A stretch of 64,000 bases of DNA from JAKAGZ01 sp963783855. Lineage in GTDB: Bacteria; Bacteroidota; Ignavibacteria; Ignavibacteriales; Ignavibacteriaceae. This document shows, in pieces, positions 1 to 6,783 of this stretch (positions are counted from its first letter, which is position 1; the number at the start of each line of letters is the position of its first letter). Below the pieces are notes generated by a model. The model saw nothing but the letters and a program-made list of their open reading frames with translations, was not told the origin of the DNA and ran no database searches. The stretch lies in assembly GCA_963783855.1 (NCBI GenBank), contig CAWAPE010000014.1, positions 1 to 64,000 on the forward strand, read 5' to 3'. Made by a program: the position numbers and the translations under genes.

Positions 1-14
1 CTATTGAGTATATT

Positions 15-731
15 ATGATTAAGACAATTGAAAAAGCAATTGAACTTTCAAAAGATATTTTGGAATTGCCATTAGGGAATTGTAGTCCTAGTGATGATCC
101 AGAAAAACAGTGGGCATATGCTTCTTCATTCCGAGACATAGCAGTTAGATTTATTAGTTTATTGACAAGAGTAAGTGATCCACAAATTGAAGGAATGTTA
201 AAAGGTATTGATGGAAATATCGATACTTCAACTATAGTTGAAGCTCATATTCTTCGGTCAAAGCTAGTTCCAGTCATAGATTACTTAAATGAAGTAAAAG
301 ACGATAAAAGTTATTATGAAAGAATTCGAGTTAGCAATTCTTTTGTTGATGAGGAAATACTATCTAAATTGAGGACGATTAAGAATCAAAAATTTGATTT
401 AAAAAAATTGATTAGATTTATTGAAGAATTGAACGAAGCATATAAATTTGGAAATTATCTTTCATCAATATTAATCTTAAGGGCTATAGTTAATCATATA
501 CCTCCAATTTTTGGAGTAACTTCATTTTCTCAAGTTGTTTCTCAATCCGGTAGAAGTGTAAAAGCAATACTTTCAAAATTAGAAGATGAAGCTAGACCTA
601 TAGCTGACCTTCATACTCATATGATGATAAGAAAGCTTGAACATTTACCAACAAAAAATCAAATTGAACCATATAAATCAAGTATTGAGATTTTACTTAA
701 TGAAATAATTAATAAACTGGAGGAGGCATAA
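15..731 (+). CDS. Hypothetical protein, first ORF of a cassette-like array
   Basis: A 238-residue soluble protein with no signal peptide or membrane segment. I do not recognise a named family. The C-terminal half is helical and holds two arginine-to-histidine spacings, RAIVNH (about residues 158-163) and RPIADLH (about 195-201), resembling the RX4-6H motif of HEPN-type RNases, but this is weak evidence and no function is assigned. The stop codon lies inside the sequence ATAACAAGC that begins an attC-like site, exactly as in integron cassette genes. Start is the first ATG, 14 bases from the window edge, so upstream context is not visible. Confidence 0.75.
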   Translation: MIKTIEKAIELSKDILELPLGNCSPSDDPEKQWAYASSFRDIAVRFISLLTRVSDPQIEGMLKGIDGNIDTSTIVEAHILRSKLVPVIDYLNEVKDDKSYYERIRVSNSFVDEEILSKLRTIKNQKFDLKKLIRFIEELNEAYKFGNYLSSILILRAIVNHIPPIFGVTSFSQVVSQSGRSVKAILSKLEDEARPIADLHTHMMIRKLEHLPTKNQIEPYKSSIEILLNEIINKLEEA

Positions 732-955
732 CAAGCGCCTCAACACCGACCGCTAAATCGGCTCGGCATAAATTGGGTTTTTAAGGTTTATATTTTCGTT
801 CGATTTTCTGTTCAACGAAGTTTAGTTAATTAATACTATTGCCTTCGGTGTGTATAAAAAAGAAAAGTTACACACCTTCGGCTAAATCTTCGGCAGTTGT
901 TCTTCTAACTTGCGTTCTTGTTTTGGGCGGCGGCTTATAGGCAACGCCGTTATAT
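726..955 (+). other. attC-like recombination site A
   Basis: Begins GCATAACAAGCGCC, overlapping the stop codon of the preceding ORF, and ends CGCCGTTATAT. The outer ATAAC/GTTAT pair fits the R''/R' boxes of an attC site, and inner GC-rich blocks (CACCGACCGC near 743, GGGCGGCGGC near 925) are roughly complementary. At about 230 bp it is longer than most attC sites, so it may hold an insertion or be degenerate. Identification is inference from pattern and from the similar site at 2469-2558. Confidence 0.5.
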
Positions 956-966
956 CGCTTGAAAAA

Positions 967-1275
967 TTAAAGTAGGGATTTATAATTTCGAGCGCCGTGT
1001 AAAATTCTGTGGATAAGAATTGTTCTTTCTTCTACGGTGTAAAAGATTATATAATCTTGAACTATTATATACCTGTATCCAAGATTTCTGATTTCCTCAT
1101 CTCTGGGTATTCTCCCTAGATAAGGATTATCCGAAAGTAGTTCTAAGTTCTTTTCAATTTTGGTTGCGATTGCTTCTGCGGCAGTCGGATTATCATCTGC
1201 AATAAACTTTATGATTTCTGTGAAATCTTCCTCCGCAATTTTGAGAAGTCGAATTTGAAATTTACCTGCTGGCAT
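967..1275 (-). CDS. ParE/RelE-superfamily toxin
   Basis: 102 residues, the usual length for ParE/RelE toxins, which either poison DNA gyrase (ParE) or cleave mRNA on the ribosome (RelE). Family features visible are a helical first half followed by the conserved NPYLGR and then GYRYIIVQDYIIFYTV and ILHGARN strands near the C terminus. The gene overlaps the 3' end of the antitoxin gene by 14 bp, the usual co-translated arrangement. The pair is on the strand opposite to the two flanking cassette ORFs. Toxin-antitoxin pairs are common stabilising cassettes in sedentary chromosomal integrons. ParE is favoured over RelE from sequence feel only. Confidence 0.85.
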   Translation of the reverse strand: MPAGKFQIRLLKIAEEDFTEIIKFIADDNPTAAEAIATKIEKNLELLSDNPYLGRIPRDEEIRNLGYRYIIVQDYIIFYTVEERTILIHRILHGARNYKSLL

Positions 1276-1534
1276 TAATTGTAGTCCTAATATTTGCCAT
1301 AACTTGTTTTAATGTTCGTCCTTTATCGCCATCGGCTTTTTGGTTTTGCGCAACGGATAGTTTTCCAAGTAAATCAAGTTTTAATTGCAGCTTTGAATAA
1401 TGAGACATAGACATAACAACTAAATCTCCTTCTCCATTTTTTGTAATAAAAATAGGTTCATTAGAGTTATGAGCTAATTCAGAAATCTCATTTGACTTAT
1501 TTCTTAAATCAGATATAGGTTTTATTATTGGCAT
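1262..1534 (-). CDS. Phd/YefM-family antitoxin
   Basis: 90 residues. The N-terminal DNA-binding domain is recognisable: MPIIKPISDLRNKSNEIS, then EPIFITKNGEGDLVVMS and a helix MSHYSKL, the standard Phd/YefM arrangement. The C-terminal tail is charged and probably binds and neutralises the toxin encoded immediately downstream. Antitoxins of this family repress their own promoter together with the toxin; a candidate operator and -10 box lie just upstream (1559-1578). Confidence 0.88.
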   Translation of the reverse strand: MPIIKPISDLRNKSNEISELAHNSNEPIFITKNGEGDLVVMSMSHYSKLQLKLDLLGKLSVAQNQKADGDKGRTLKQVMANIRTTINASR

Positions 1535-1558
1535 TTCTACTCCTTTATTTGTGTCAAA

Positions 1559-1578
1559 ATTATATCATTATTATGATA
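1559..1578 (-). promoter_or_regulatory. Candidate promoter/operator of the toxin-antitoxin pair
   Basis: On the minus strand a TATAAT (1564-1559) lies 25 bp before the antitoxin ATG. It abuts an inverted repeat TATCAT-N4-ATGATA (1563-1578). A palindrome over the -10 region is what a Phd/YefM autorepressor would be expected to bind. The role is inferred from position. Confidence 0.45.
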
Positions 1579-1603
1579 AATGCAATAGAAATATAAAAAC
1601 GCA

Positions 1604-1744
1604 ATATATCCAGTGGCTCAAGGCGACAGCCCCGACAAGTCGGGGTAAACTTTATTAGCATCCGGCAATTTTAGAAAATTTAGTATTAGTCGTTCCCCCG
1701 CTGTTGGCGGATAAATCAGGGACTGCGGCTCAACTCCATTATAC
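1604..1744 (+). other. Degenerate attC-like site B
   Basis: The left end (TATATCCAGTGGCTCAAGG, 1605-1623) aligns with the left end of site C at 2470 (TATAACAAGCTGCTCAAGG), and the next 27 bases, from GCGACAGCCCC to GGGGTAAAC, match site C apart from one C. The right end reads CATTATAC, one base from the GTTATAC expected of an R' box. The boxes look mutated, so recombination activity is doubtful. Confidence 0.4.
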
Positions 1745-1784
1745 ATTTTAATTCCTTAAATATTTATTAAAATAAGGGGGATAG

Positions 1785-2474
1785 ATGGATTCAACTAAAA
1801 AAACCGCAAAAACTGCCGGCTTGTTATACCTTATCTTAGCAATAACCGGCGCGTATAGCATAATCTTTATCCCGTCAAAAATCATAATACCGGGAGATGC
1901 GGTTGCCACCGCCAATAAACTACTCGCAAATGAATTCTTATTTCGGACAGGTATAATTTGTGATCTTATCAGCAATACTATTTTTGTGTTTCTGGTATTG
2001 GTTCTATATCGATTGTTCAAAGAAGTAAATATAAATTACGCCAAACTAATGGTTGCGTTAGTACTTGTTCAAATTCCTGTCGTGTTTATCTCCGAAGCAT
2101 TCAACATCACTTCCCTTATGCTTTTTAAGGGAGAAATACTGAAAACATTCGAACTGAGCCAGAGACAGGATCTTGCTATGCTGTTTCTTAATATTAACAG
2201 CTACGGTACTATAGCAATTGGAATATTTTGGGGACTCTGGCTACTACCATTCGGTCTATTGGTTTATAAGTCAGGTTTTATTCCGCGTACATTTGGGTAC
2301 CTGCTTATAATTGGTGGAGTGGCTTATATAATTGAAAGTTCTGTAAAAATGCTTTTACCCCACTACGGTGCATTTGTTTCTCAATTTACGTTTGTGTTTT
2401 ACACAATTGGTGAACTTTCAATAGTGTTCTGGCTCTTAATAAAAGGTGCTAAAATACAAAGCCAGAATGTATAA
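1785..2474 (+). CDS. DUF4386 family membrane protein
   Basis: 229 residues with about six predicted hydrophobic segments (near residues 10-30, 50-75, 88-108, 140-162, 171-190, 200-222). The N-terminal TAGLLYLILAITGAYSIIFIP and the later GIFWGLWLLPFGLLVYKSGFIPR match the DUF4386 family, whose function is unknown. An ATG preceded by AAGGGGGATAG sets the start. The stop codon overlaps the left box of attC-like site C, supporting the reading that this ORF is an integron-type cassette. Confidence 0.85.
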   Translation: MDSTKKTAKTAGLLYLILAITGAYSIIFIPSKIIIPGDAVATANKLLANEFLFRTGIICDLISNTIFVFLVLVLYRLFKEVNINYAKLMVALVLVQIPVVFISEAFNITSLMLFKGEILKTFELSQRQDLAMLFLNINSYGTIAIGIFWGLWLLPFGLLVYKSGFIPRTFGYLLIIGGVAYIIESSVKMLLPHYGAFVSQFTFVFYTIGELSIVFWLLIKGAKIQSQNV

Positions 2475-2558
2475 CAAGCTGCTCAAGGCGACAGCCCCCG
2501 ACAAGTCGGGGTAAACCCACGCAGTGCGGGGTAAACTATTTTTCGCCTGGTGTTATTT
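2469..2558 (+). other. attC-like recombination site C
   Basis: A 90-bp element: GTATAAC at 2469-2475 and GTTATTT at 2552-2558 form the outer complementary boxes, with CAAGGCG (2484-2490) and CGCC (2544-2547) as inner boxes and an internal CCCCGACAAGTCGGGG palindrome. Length, box spacing and overlap with the upstream stop codon fit attC. This is the best formed of the three sites and marks the right end of the cassette-like region. Confidence 0.6.
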
Positions 2559-2811
2559 TTTAAATCGTATTTAAAAGTTTTCTTCTTTTCAACATTCCCG
2601 TGTAAGTAGCCACAAGCATTTAGGGGCGCAAAGACTTTCTATTTTTATATTGCAGAATCATCAACATATTATTTCGGTTCTAACTTACTCCCGGGTTGTA
2701 AGGTTTTACATATCACAAGCACTTTACGAAAGATGGACTTTCACGCAAATTCTTTTATTTTTAAAAGGATAAAAGAAATATCAGGAATCATACTTATTGA
2801 GGTTAAGAAAA
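2559..2811. other. Intergenic stretch without a recognised gene
   Basis: Lies between attC-like site C and the oxidoreductase gene. No ORF, RNA gene or clear promoter could be supported; it is AT-rich and probably carries the promoter of the oxidoreductase gene. Confidence 0.5.
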
Positions 2812-3807
2812 ATGAACAACACTATTTTGTTAGATAAAAGACCGGTTGGCACTCCCCAACTTTCAGATTTTAAATTTACCGAAGAAAAAATCCCTGAATT
2901 AAAGGAAGGTCAGATTCTTCTGGAAACCAAATATGTATCTGTCGATCCGTATTTACGGGGAAGAATGAACGATGCGAAATCCTATGTCCCTCCTTTTGAA
3001 CTAAATAAGCCCATAGTATCAGGAATAATTGCCGGGGTGATAGAATCCCAAAACAGCAACTTTAGCAAAGGAGACTTTGTATCGGGGATGTTAGCCTGGA
3101 AAAAACAACAGGTTTCTGATGGAAAAGACTTAATGAAGGTATCTCCTGAAAAAGCACCTCTTTCCGCTTACCTTGGAATTCTTGGTATGACAGGATTAAC
3201 TGCTTATTTAGGATTAACCGAAATTGGAAAACCCAAAGAAGGAGAGACCCTGGTGGTCTCCGGAGCCGCGGGAGCGGTAGGAAGTGTTGTTGGCCAAATT
3301 GGAAAGATACTCGGACTACGTGTAATTGGAATCGCGGGAACAGATGAAAAAGTAAGTATGCTGAAATCTGATTTCGGTTTTGATGAAGCGATCAACTATA
3401 AAACCACAGAAAATATAAGCGCTGCAATTGCCAAAGCCTCTCCCGGTGGTGTCGATGTTTATTTTGATAATGTTGGCGGCGATATTTCCGATGCAGTTTT
3501 ATTCAATATTAACCGATTTGCCAGAATGGTCATTTGCGGAGCTATTTCGGTATATAACGAAACTTCGTTGCCAAAAAGCATAAGCGTTCAGCCATTTTTA
3601 ATAAAGAAAAGTGCTTTGATGCAGGGGTTTATTGTCGGCAATTACTCTGATAAATTCCCCGCAGCAATTCAGAAACTAAGCGAATGGTTAAAAGAGGGAA
3701 AACTTACTTACCGGGAAACTATAGTAGAAGGTTTTGACAATATTCCCGGGGCTTTCATCGACCTGTTTTCCGGGAAGAATAAAGGAAAAATGCTGGTTAA
3801 AATTTAA
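2812..3807 (+). CDS. NADP-dependent MDR-family oxidoreductase (CurA/prostaglandin reductase type)
   Basis: Zinc-independent medium-chain dehydrogenase/reductase of about 331 residues. Members reduce the double bond of alpha,beta-unsaturated ketones and aldehydes using NADPH. Visible are VDPYLRGRMND (catalytic-domain signature of the CurA/PTGR group), GMTGLTAYLGL, and the nucleotide-binding VSGAAGAVGSVVGQIGK; the C terminus GKNKGKMLVKI is the usual end. I chose the ATG at 2812, with GAGG upstream, rather than an in-frame TTG at 2797. A likely role is detoxification of reactive carbonyls or quinones in the cytoplasm. Confidence 0.88.
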   Translation: MNNTILLDKRPVGTPQLSDFKFTEEKIPELKEGQILLETKYVSVDPYLRGRMNDAKSYVPPFELNKPIVSGIIAGVIESQNSNFSKGDFVSGMLAWKKQQVSDGKDLMKVSPEKAPLSAYLGILGMTGLTAYLGLTEIGKPKEGETLVVSGAAGAVGSVVGQIGKILGLRVIGIAGTDEKVSMLKSDFGFDEAINYKTTENISAAIAKASPGGVDVYFDNVGGDISDAVLFNINRFARMVICGAISVYNETSLPKSISVQPFLIKKSALMQGFIVGNYSDKFPAAIQKLSEWLKEGKLTYRETIVEGFDNIPGAFIDLFSGKNKGKMLVKI

Positions 3808-3821
3808 GAAGATAAAAGAAA

Positions 3822-4422
3822 TTGAAAATAAAATATCTGCTTTATTCAGGATTTGTAATTCCGGCAATCTTCTGGATTACAACTTTTATTTGTGGATTTA
3901 TTCAGGGTGACTACAATCACTTTTCAAGATTAGTAAGTGAATTAGGCGCTATTGGAACGAGCTCACAATATTTCTTCACGGTCGGATTAATTTTGTGCTC
4001 AATACTTAGTATTTTATTTGTTACAGGGTTATATAAATCTTGCAGAGCTTTAAAATTAAGTACGGTCCCTGTTTTGATAATTTTATTCTATTCGGTTTCA
4101 ATTGCCGGAGCTGCAATATTTCCTTTACCTTTAAGATTACATGAAATTATGGGAATGCCTTCTATTCTTTTAATTCTTTCACCTTTATTCAGTTTATTCC
4201 TGTGGAACGAGTAAAAACAAATTACCGATGATTACTCAATTGTCAATATTGAGCCTGATAGTAATGTTAACCGGCTTTCTTGTTTACTTCCCTGATGTAT
4301 TGAGTAATTCTTTTGGTTTAAAACAAAGGTTCTTCCATTTTGGCTGGTCGATATGGTTTATTTATTTAAGTTTTAGTTTTTTAAGAATTACCAAAGAGAA
4401 GATGAATATTAAAGTTGTGTGA
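3822..4422 (+). pseudogene. DUF998 family membrane protein, frameshifted
   Basis: Two ORFs in different frames (3822-4214 and 4228-4422) together make one membrane protein of about 200 residues typical of DUF998: a first part containing SRLVSELGAIGTSSQ, IFPLPLRLHEIMGMPSILLIL and a second part with further hydrophobic segments. Reading the second frame backwards stays open into the end of the first ORF, so a single-base indel near 4203-4212 explains the split. The start is a TTG 14 bp after the oxidoreductase stop, suggesting an operon. Whether the shift is biological or a sequencing error cannot be told from this sequence. Function of the family is unknown. Confidence 0.7.
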
Positions 4423-4456
4423 ATATAATTTATTAATAAATAATTACTAAAATTAA

Positions 4457-5221
4457 ATGAAATTTTCAAAAGCAATAGTGCGTAAACCCTGTAAAAGCAT
4501 GGTTAATGGATTAACCGGTGCAAATCTTGGAATGCCGGATTATGATAAAGCTGTTCAGCAGCACAAAAACTATGTGCAGGCTTTGAAAGATTGCGGACTT
4601 ACGGTAAGAGTGCTGGAAGCGGATGAAAATTTTCCGGATTCAACATTCGTAGAAGACGTTGCATTGCTGACACCGCATTGTGCAATTATTACAAACCCCG
4701 GGGCTCACTCACGTCGTGGTGAAATCAGTGGAATCAAAAATATTGTGCGGGACTATTACAGCAACGTCGGGGAAATTCTTTCGCCCGGTACCCTGGAAGC
4801 GGGTGACGTAATGATGGTTGGAGATCATTTTTACATCGGTTTATCAGAAAGAACAAACTCTGCCGGTGCGGAACAGGCCATATTTATTTTAAACAAATAT
4901 GGAATGACCGGCTCTATTGTAAAACTTGAAAAAGTTCTTCATTTAAAAACCGGCCTTGCTTATCTTGAAAACAATAATCTGGTCGCCTGCGGTGAATTTT
5001 TATCAAATTCTGAATTCAAAAAATTTAATATTATAGAAATTCCGGAAGAAGAGAGTTACGCCGCCAATTGTGTCTGGATAAACGATAACGTTTTAATTCC
5101 TGCAGGCTACCCGGCAGCAAAACAGAAAATAATTGATTCAGGTTACAGGATCATTGAAATTGATGTATCTGAATTCAGAAAACTGGATGGCGGGCTTAGT
5201 TGTTTGTCGTTACGATTTTAA
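4457..5221 (+). CDS. Dimethylarginine dimethylaminohydrolase-like amidinohydrolase
   Basis: 254 residues, the size of bacterial DDAH, a pentein-fold enzyme that hydrolyses methylated arginines to citrulline and methylamines. The key residues are present: substrate-binding DSTFVED (61-67), GTLEAGDVM (111-119), catalytic His162 in LHLKTGLAYL, and nucleophile Cys249 in GGLSCLSLRF at the extreme C terminus. A related amidinotransferase or arginine-deiminase-like specificity cannot be excluded. It sits 240 bp upstream of an ATP-grasp ligase gene on the same strand; co-function is possible but not shown. Confidence 0.88.
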   Translation: MKFSKAIVRKPCKSMVNGLTGANLGMPDYDKAVQQHKNYVQALKDCGLTVRVLEADENFPDSTFVEDVALLTPHCAIITNPGAHSRRGEISGIKNIVRDYYSNVGEILSPGTLEAGDVMMVGDHFYIGLSERTNSAGAEQAIFILNKYGMTGSIVKLEKVLHLKTGLAYLENNNLVACGEFLSNSEFKKFNIIEIPEEESYAANCVWINDNVLIPAGYPAAKQKIIDSGYRIIEIDVSEFRKLDGGLSCLSLRF

Positions 5222-5462
5222 ATGCTTTAATACCTGCCATAATTACGATTAAGTTTTCGTTTAGATTAAAAACCCTCATTTTACCCTCAAAAATCCATTT
5301 TTAAGCCGTTTTATTTGGTTAGGTAAATAATTATTAGTAATATAAGTGACCTACACTGATTTAAGCAATTTTACAGTTTTACACGTAACTCGTTGTATTT
5401 TAATGAGATAAGGCTGATTATTTTATAAATAAGGTTTTTTTGAATAAAATGGAGATAATAAA

Positions 5463-6683
5463 ATGAGTAAATGTTTCGCTTTGATGGGCTGGAGCCTTCC
5501 TGTAATAGAAAGTATGCAGAAAACAGGTAAACCGTTTGTAGTAGTTTCCTTTCCGGATTTTGAACCATACGCAAAAGAAAATAACATCCCTTTTTTAAGT
5601 TATCAACTAAATGAGTGGAGTGATACTTCAAACTCGTGGGATTTACATGAAAAATTAAAAGCTTTTGACGCTGACGTCGCAGTTCCTCTTTTTGAAGAAA
5701 CTGTTGAATGGGCAGGAGCTTTAAATTCAATTTACCGTGATGATCCCAGAGTTTTAAATCGTGCGTTCCTTTTCAGAAATAAAGCAATAATGAAACGTAA
5801 AGCCTTAATTGGCGGATTGCGCGTTGGATTATTTGAAGAAGTATATAATCGTGATGATGTAAAAAAGTTTATGAAAAGATTGAATGAAGCAAACCTGCAG
5901 CTTGAAGGTGAATCAGATAGCTGGGTGCACATTAAACCTTTTGCCTCTGCCGGTACGGTTGGCCACAGACTGCTTCGCTCAATGGATGATATTGATAACA
6001 AAGTTGAAGACGGAGATTTTCCGTGTCTGGCTGAAAGTCATTTAAGTGGAAGTGAATTTTCCTGCGAAGGTTTTGTTCACAAAGGAAAACTTCGCTGGCT
6101 TAATATCACAGAATATGTTCGTCTCGGCCACTCTAATTTTATTCCTGAAGGAAATTTCCTGCATAAAAAACGCCCGATGATATGGGAAATGAATCAGAAG
6201 ATGATTGACATATTTGGAATTGAATATGGAATGGTTCACCCTGAATGGTTTCTTGATGAAAACGATAACTTAAACTTTGGTGAAACTGCCTGCAGAATTC
6301 CCGGCGGACATATTTTAGAACTTGCAAGCAAAGCATACGACTTTGATGCACTTGCAGCTTTTGTTATGGCTCACGATCCATCATTGACTGAAGAAGAATT
6401 CGATGCAATGTTTCCACCTAAAGATGCACGCCCTGAAAACTTCTATGGAAATGTTATGATTTATCCACGAAAAGAAAAAATTGAAAAACTGGAAATTCCA
6501 CAGGAACTTCAGGAAGAACCATATTTTCTGGATCATAATCTTATACCGCCGCTTACAACTCAGAAAATAAGTTCACGTGAAGGTTTCGGAAATCATTTCG
6601 GTACGGTGAATTTTAAAGGAGAGGATCCGGATAGAATGAGAGAATTACTTCTGCATTATGATGATGTGGACTTTTATATTTAA
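5463..6683 (+). CDS. ATP-grasp carboxylate-amine ligase
   Basis: 406 residues. ATP-grasp enzymes activate a carboxylate as acyl-phosphate and join it to an amine or thiol. Expected features are visible: lysine in HIKPFASAGTVG (K158), a second ATP-contact segment CLAESHLSGSEFS (188-200), and metal-ligand acidic residues E261 and E274, with NFGETACRIPGGHI (271-284) strongly recalling L-amino acid ligases. GGAG precedes the ATG. The 667-residue protein and alanine-racemase-type genes follow on the same strand, suggesting a peptide or amino acid conjugate as product. The substrate is unknown. Confidence 0.8.
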   Translation: MSKCFALMGWSLPVIESMQKTGKPFVVVSFPDFEPYAKENNIPFLSYQLNEWSDTSNSWDLHEKLKAFDADVAVPLFEETVEWAGALNSIYRDDPRVLNRAFLFRNKAIMKRKALIGGLRVGLFEEVYNRDDVKKFMKRLNEANLQLEGESDSWVHIKPFASAGTVGHRLLRSMDDIDNKVEDGDFPCLAESHLSGSEFSCEGFVHKGKLRWLNITEYVRLGHSNFIPEGNFLHKKRPMIWEMNQKMIDIFGIEYGMVHPEWFLDENDNLNFGETACRIPGGHILELASKAYDFDALAAFVMAHDPSLTEEEFDAMFPPKDARPENFYGNVMIYPRKEKIEKLEIPQELQEEPYFLDHNLIPPLTTQKISSREGFGNHFGTVNFKGEDPDRMRELLLHYDDVDFYI

Positions 6684-6783
6684 ATAAGATCTAAATGAAT
6701 ACTGTCATTTCGAAAAAGTCCATTGGCTTAAGGATGACTGAGAAATTTCAAATGAATAAAAATAAATAATTAGTTTAAACTTT

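Noticed and set aside
1748..2020. Minus-strand ORF inside the DUF4386 gene
   Set aside because: Overlaps a clear membrane-protein gene on the other strand and has no recognisable features.
2797..2811. TTG start of the oxidoreductase gene
   Set aside because: Adds MRLRK without a good ribosome-binding site; the ATG at 2812 has GAGG at correct spacing.
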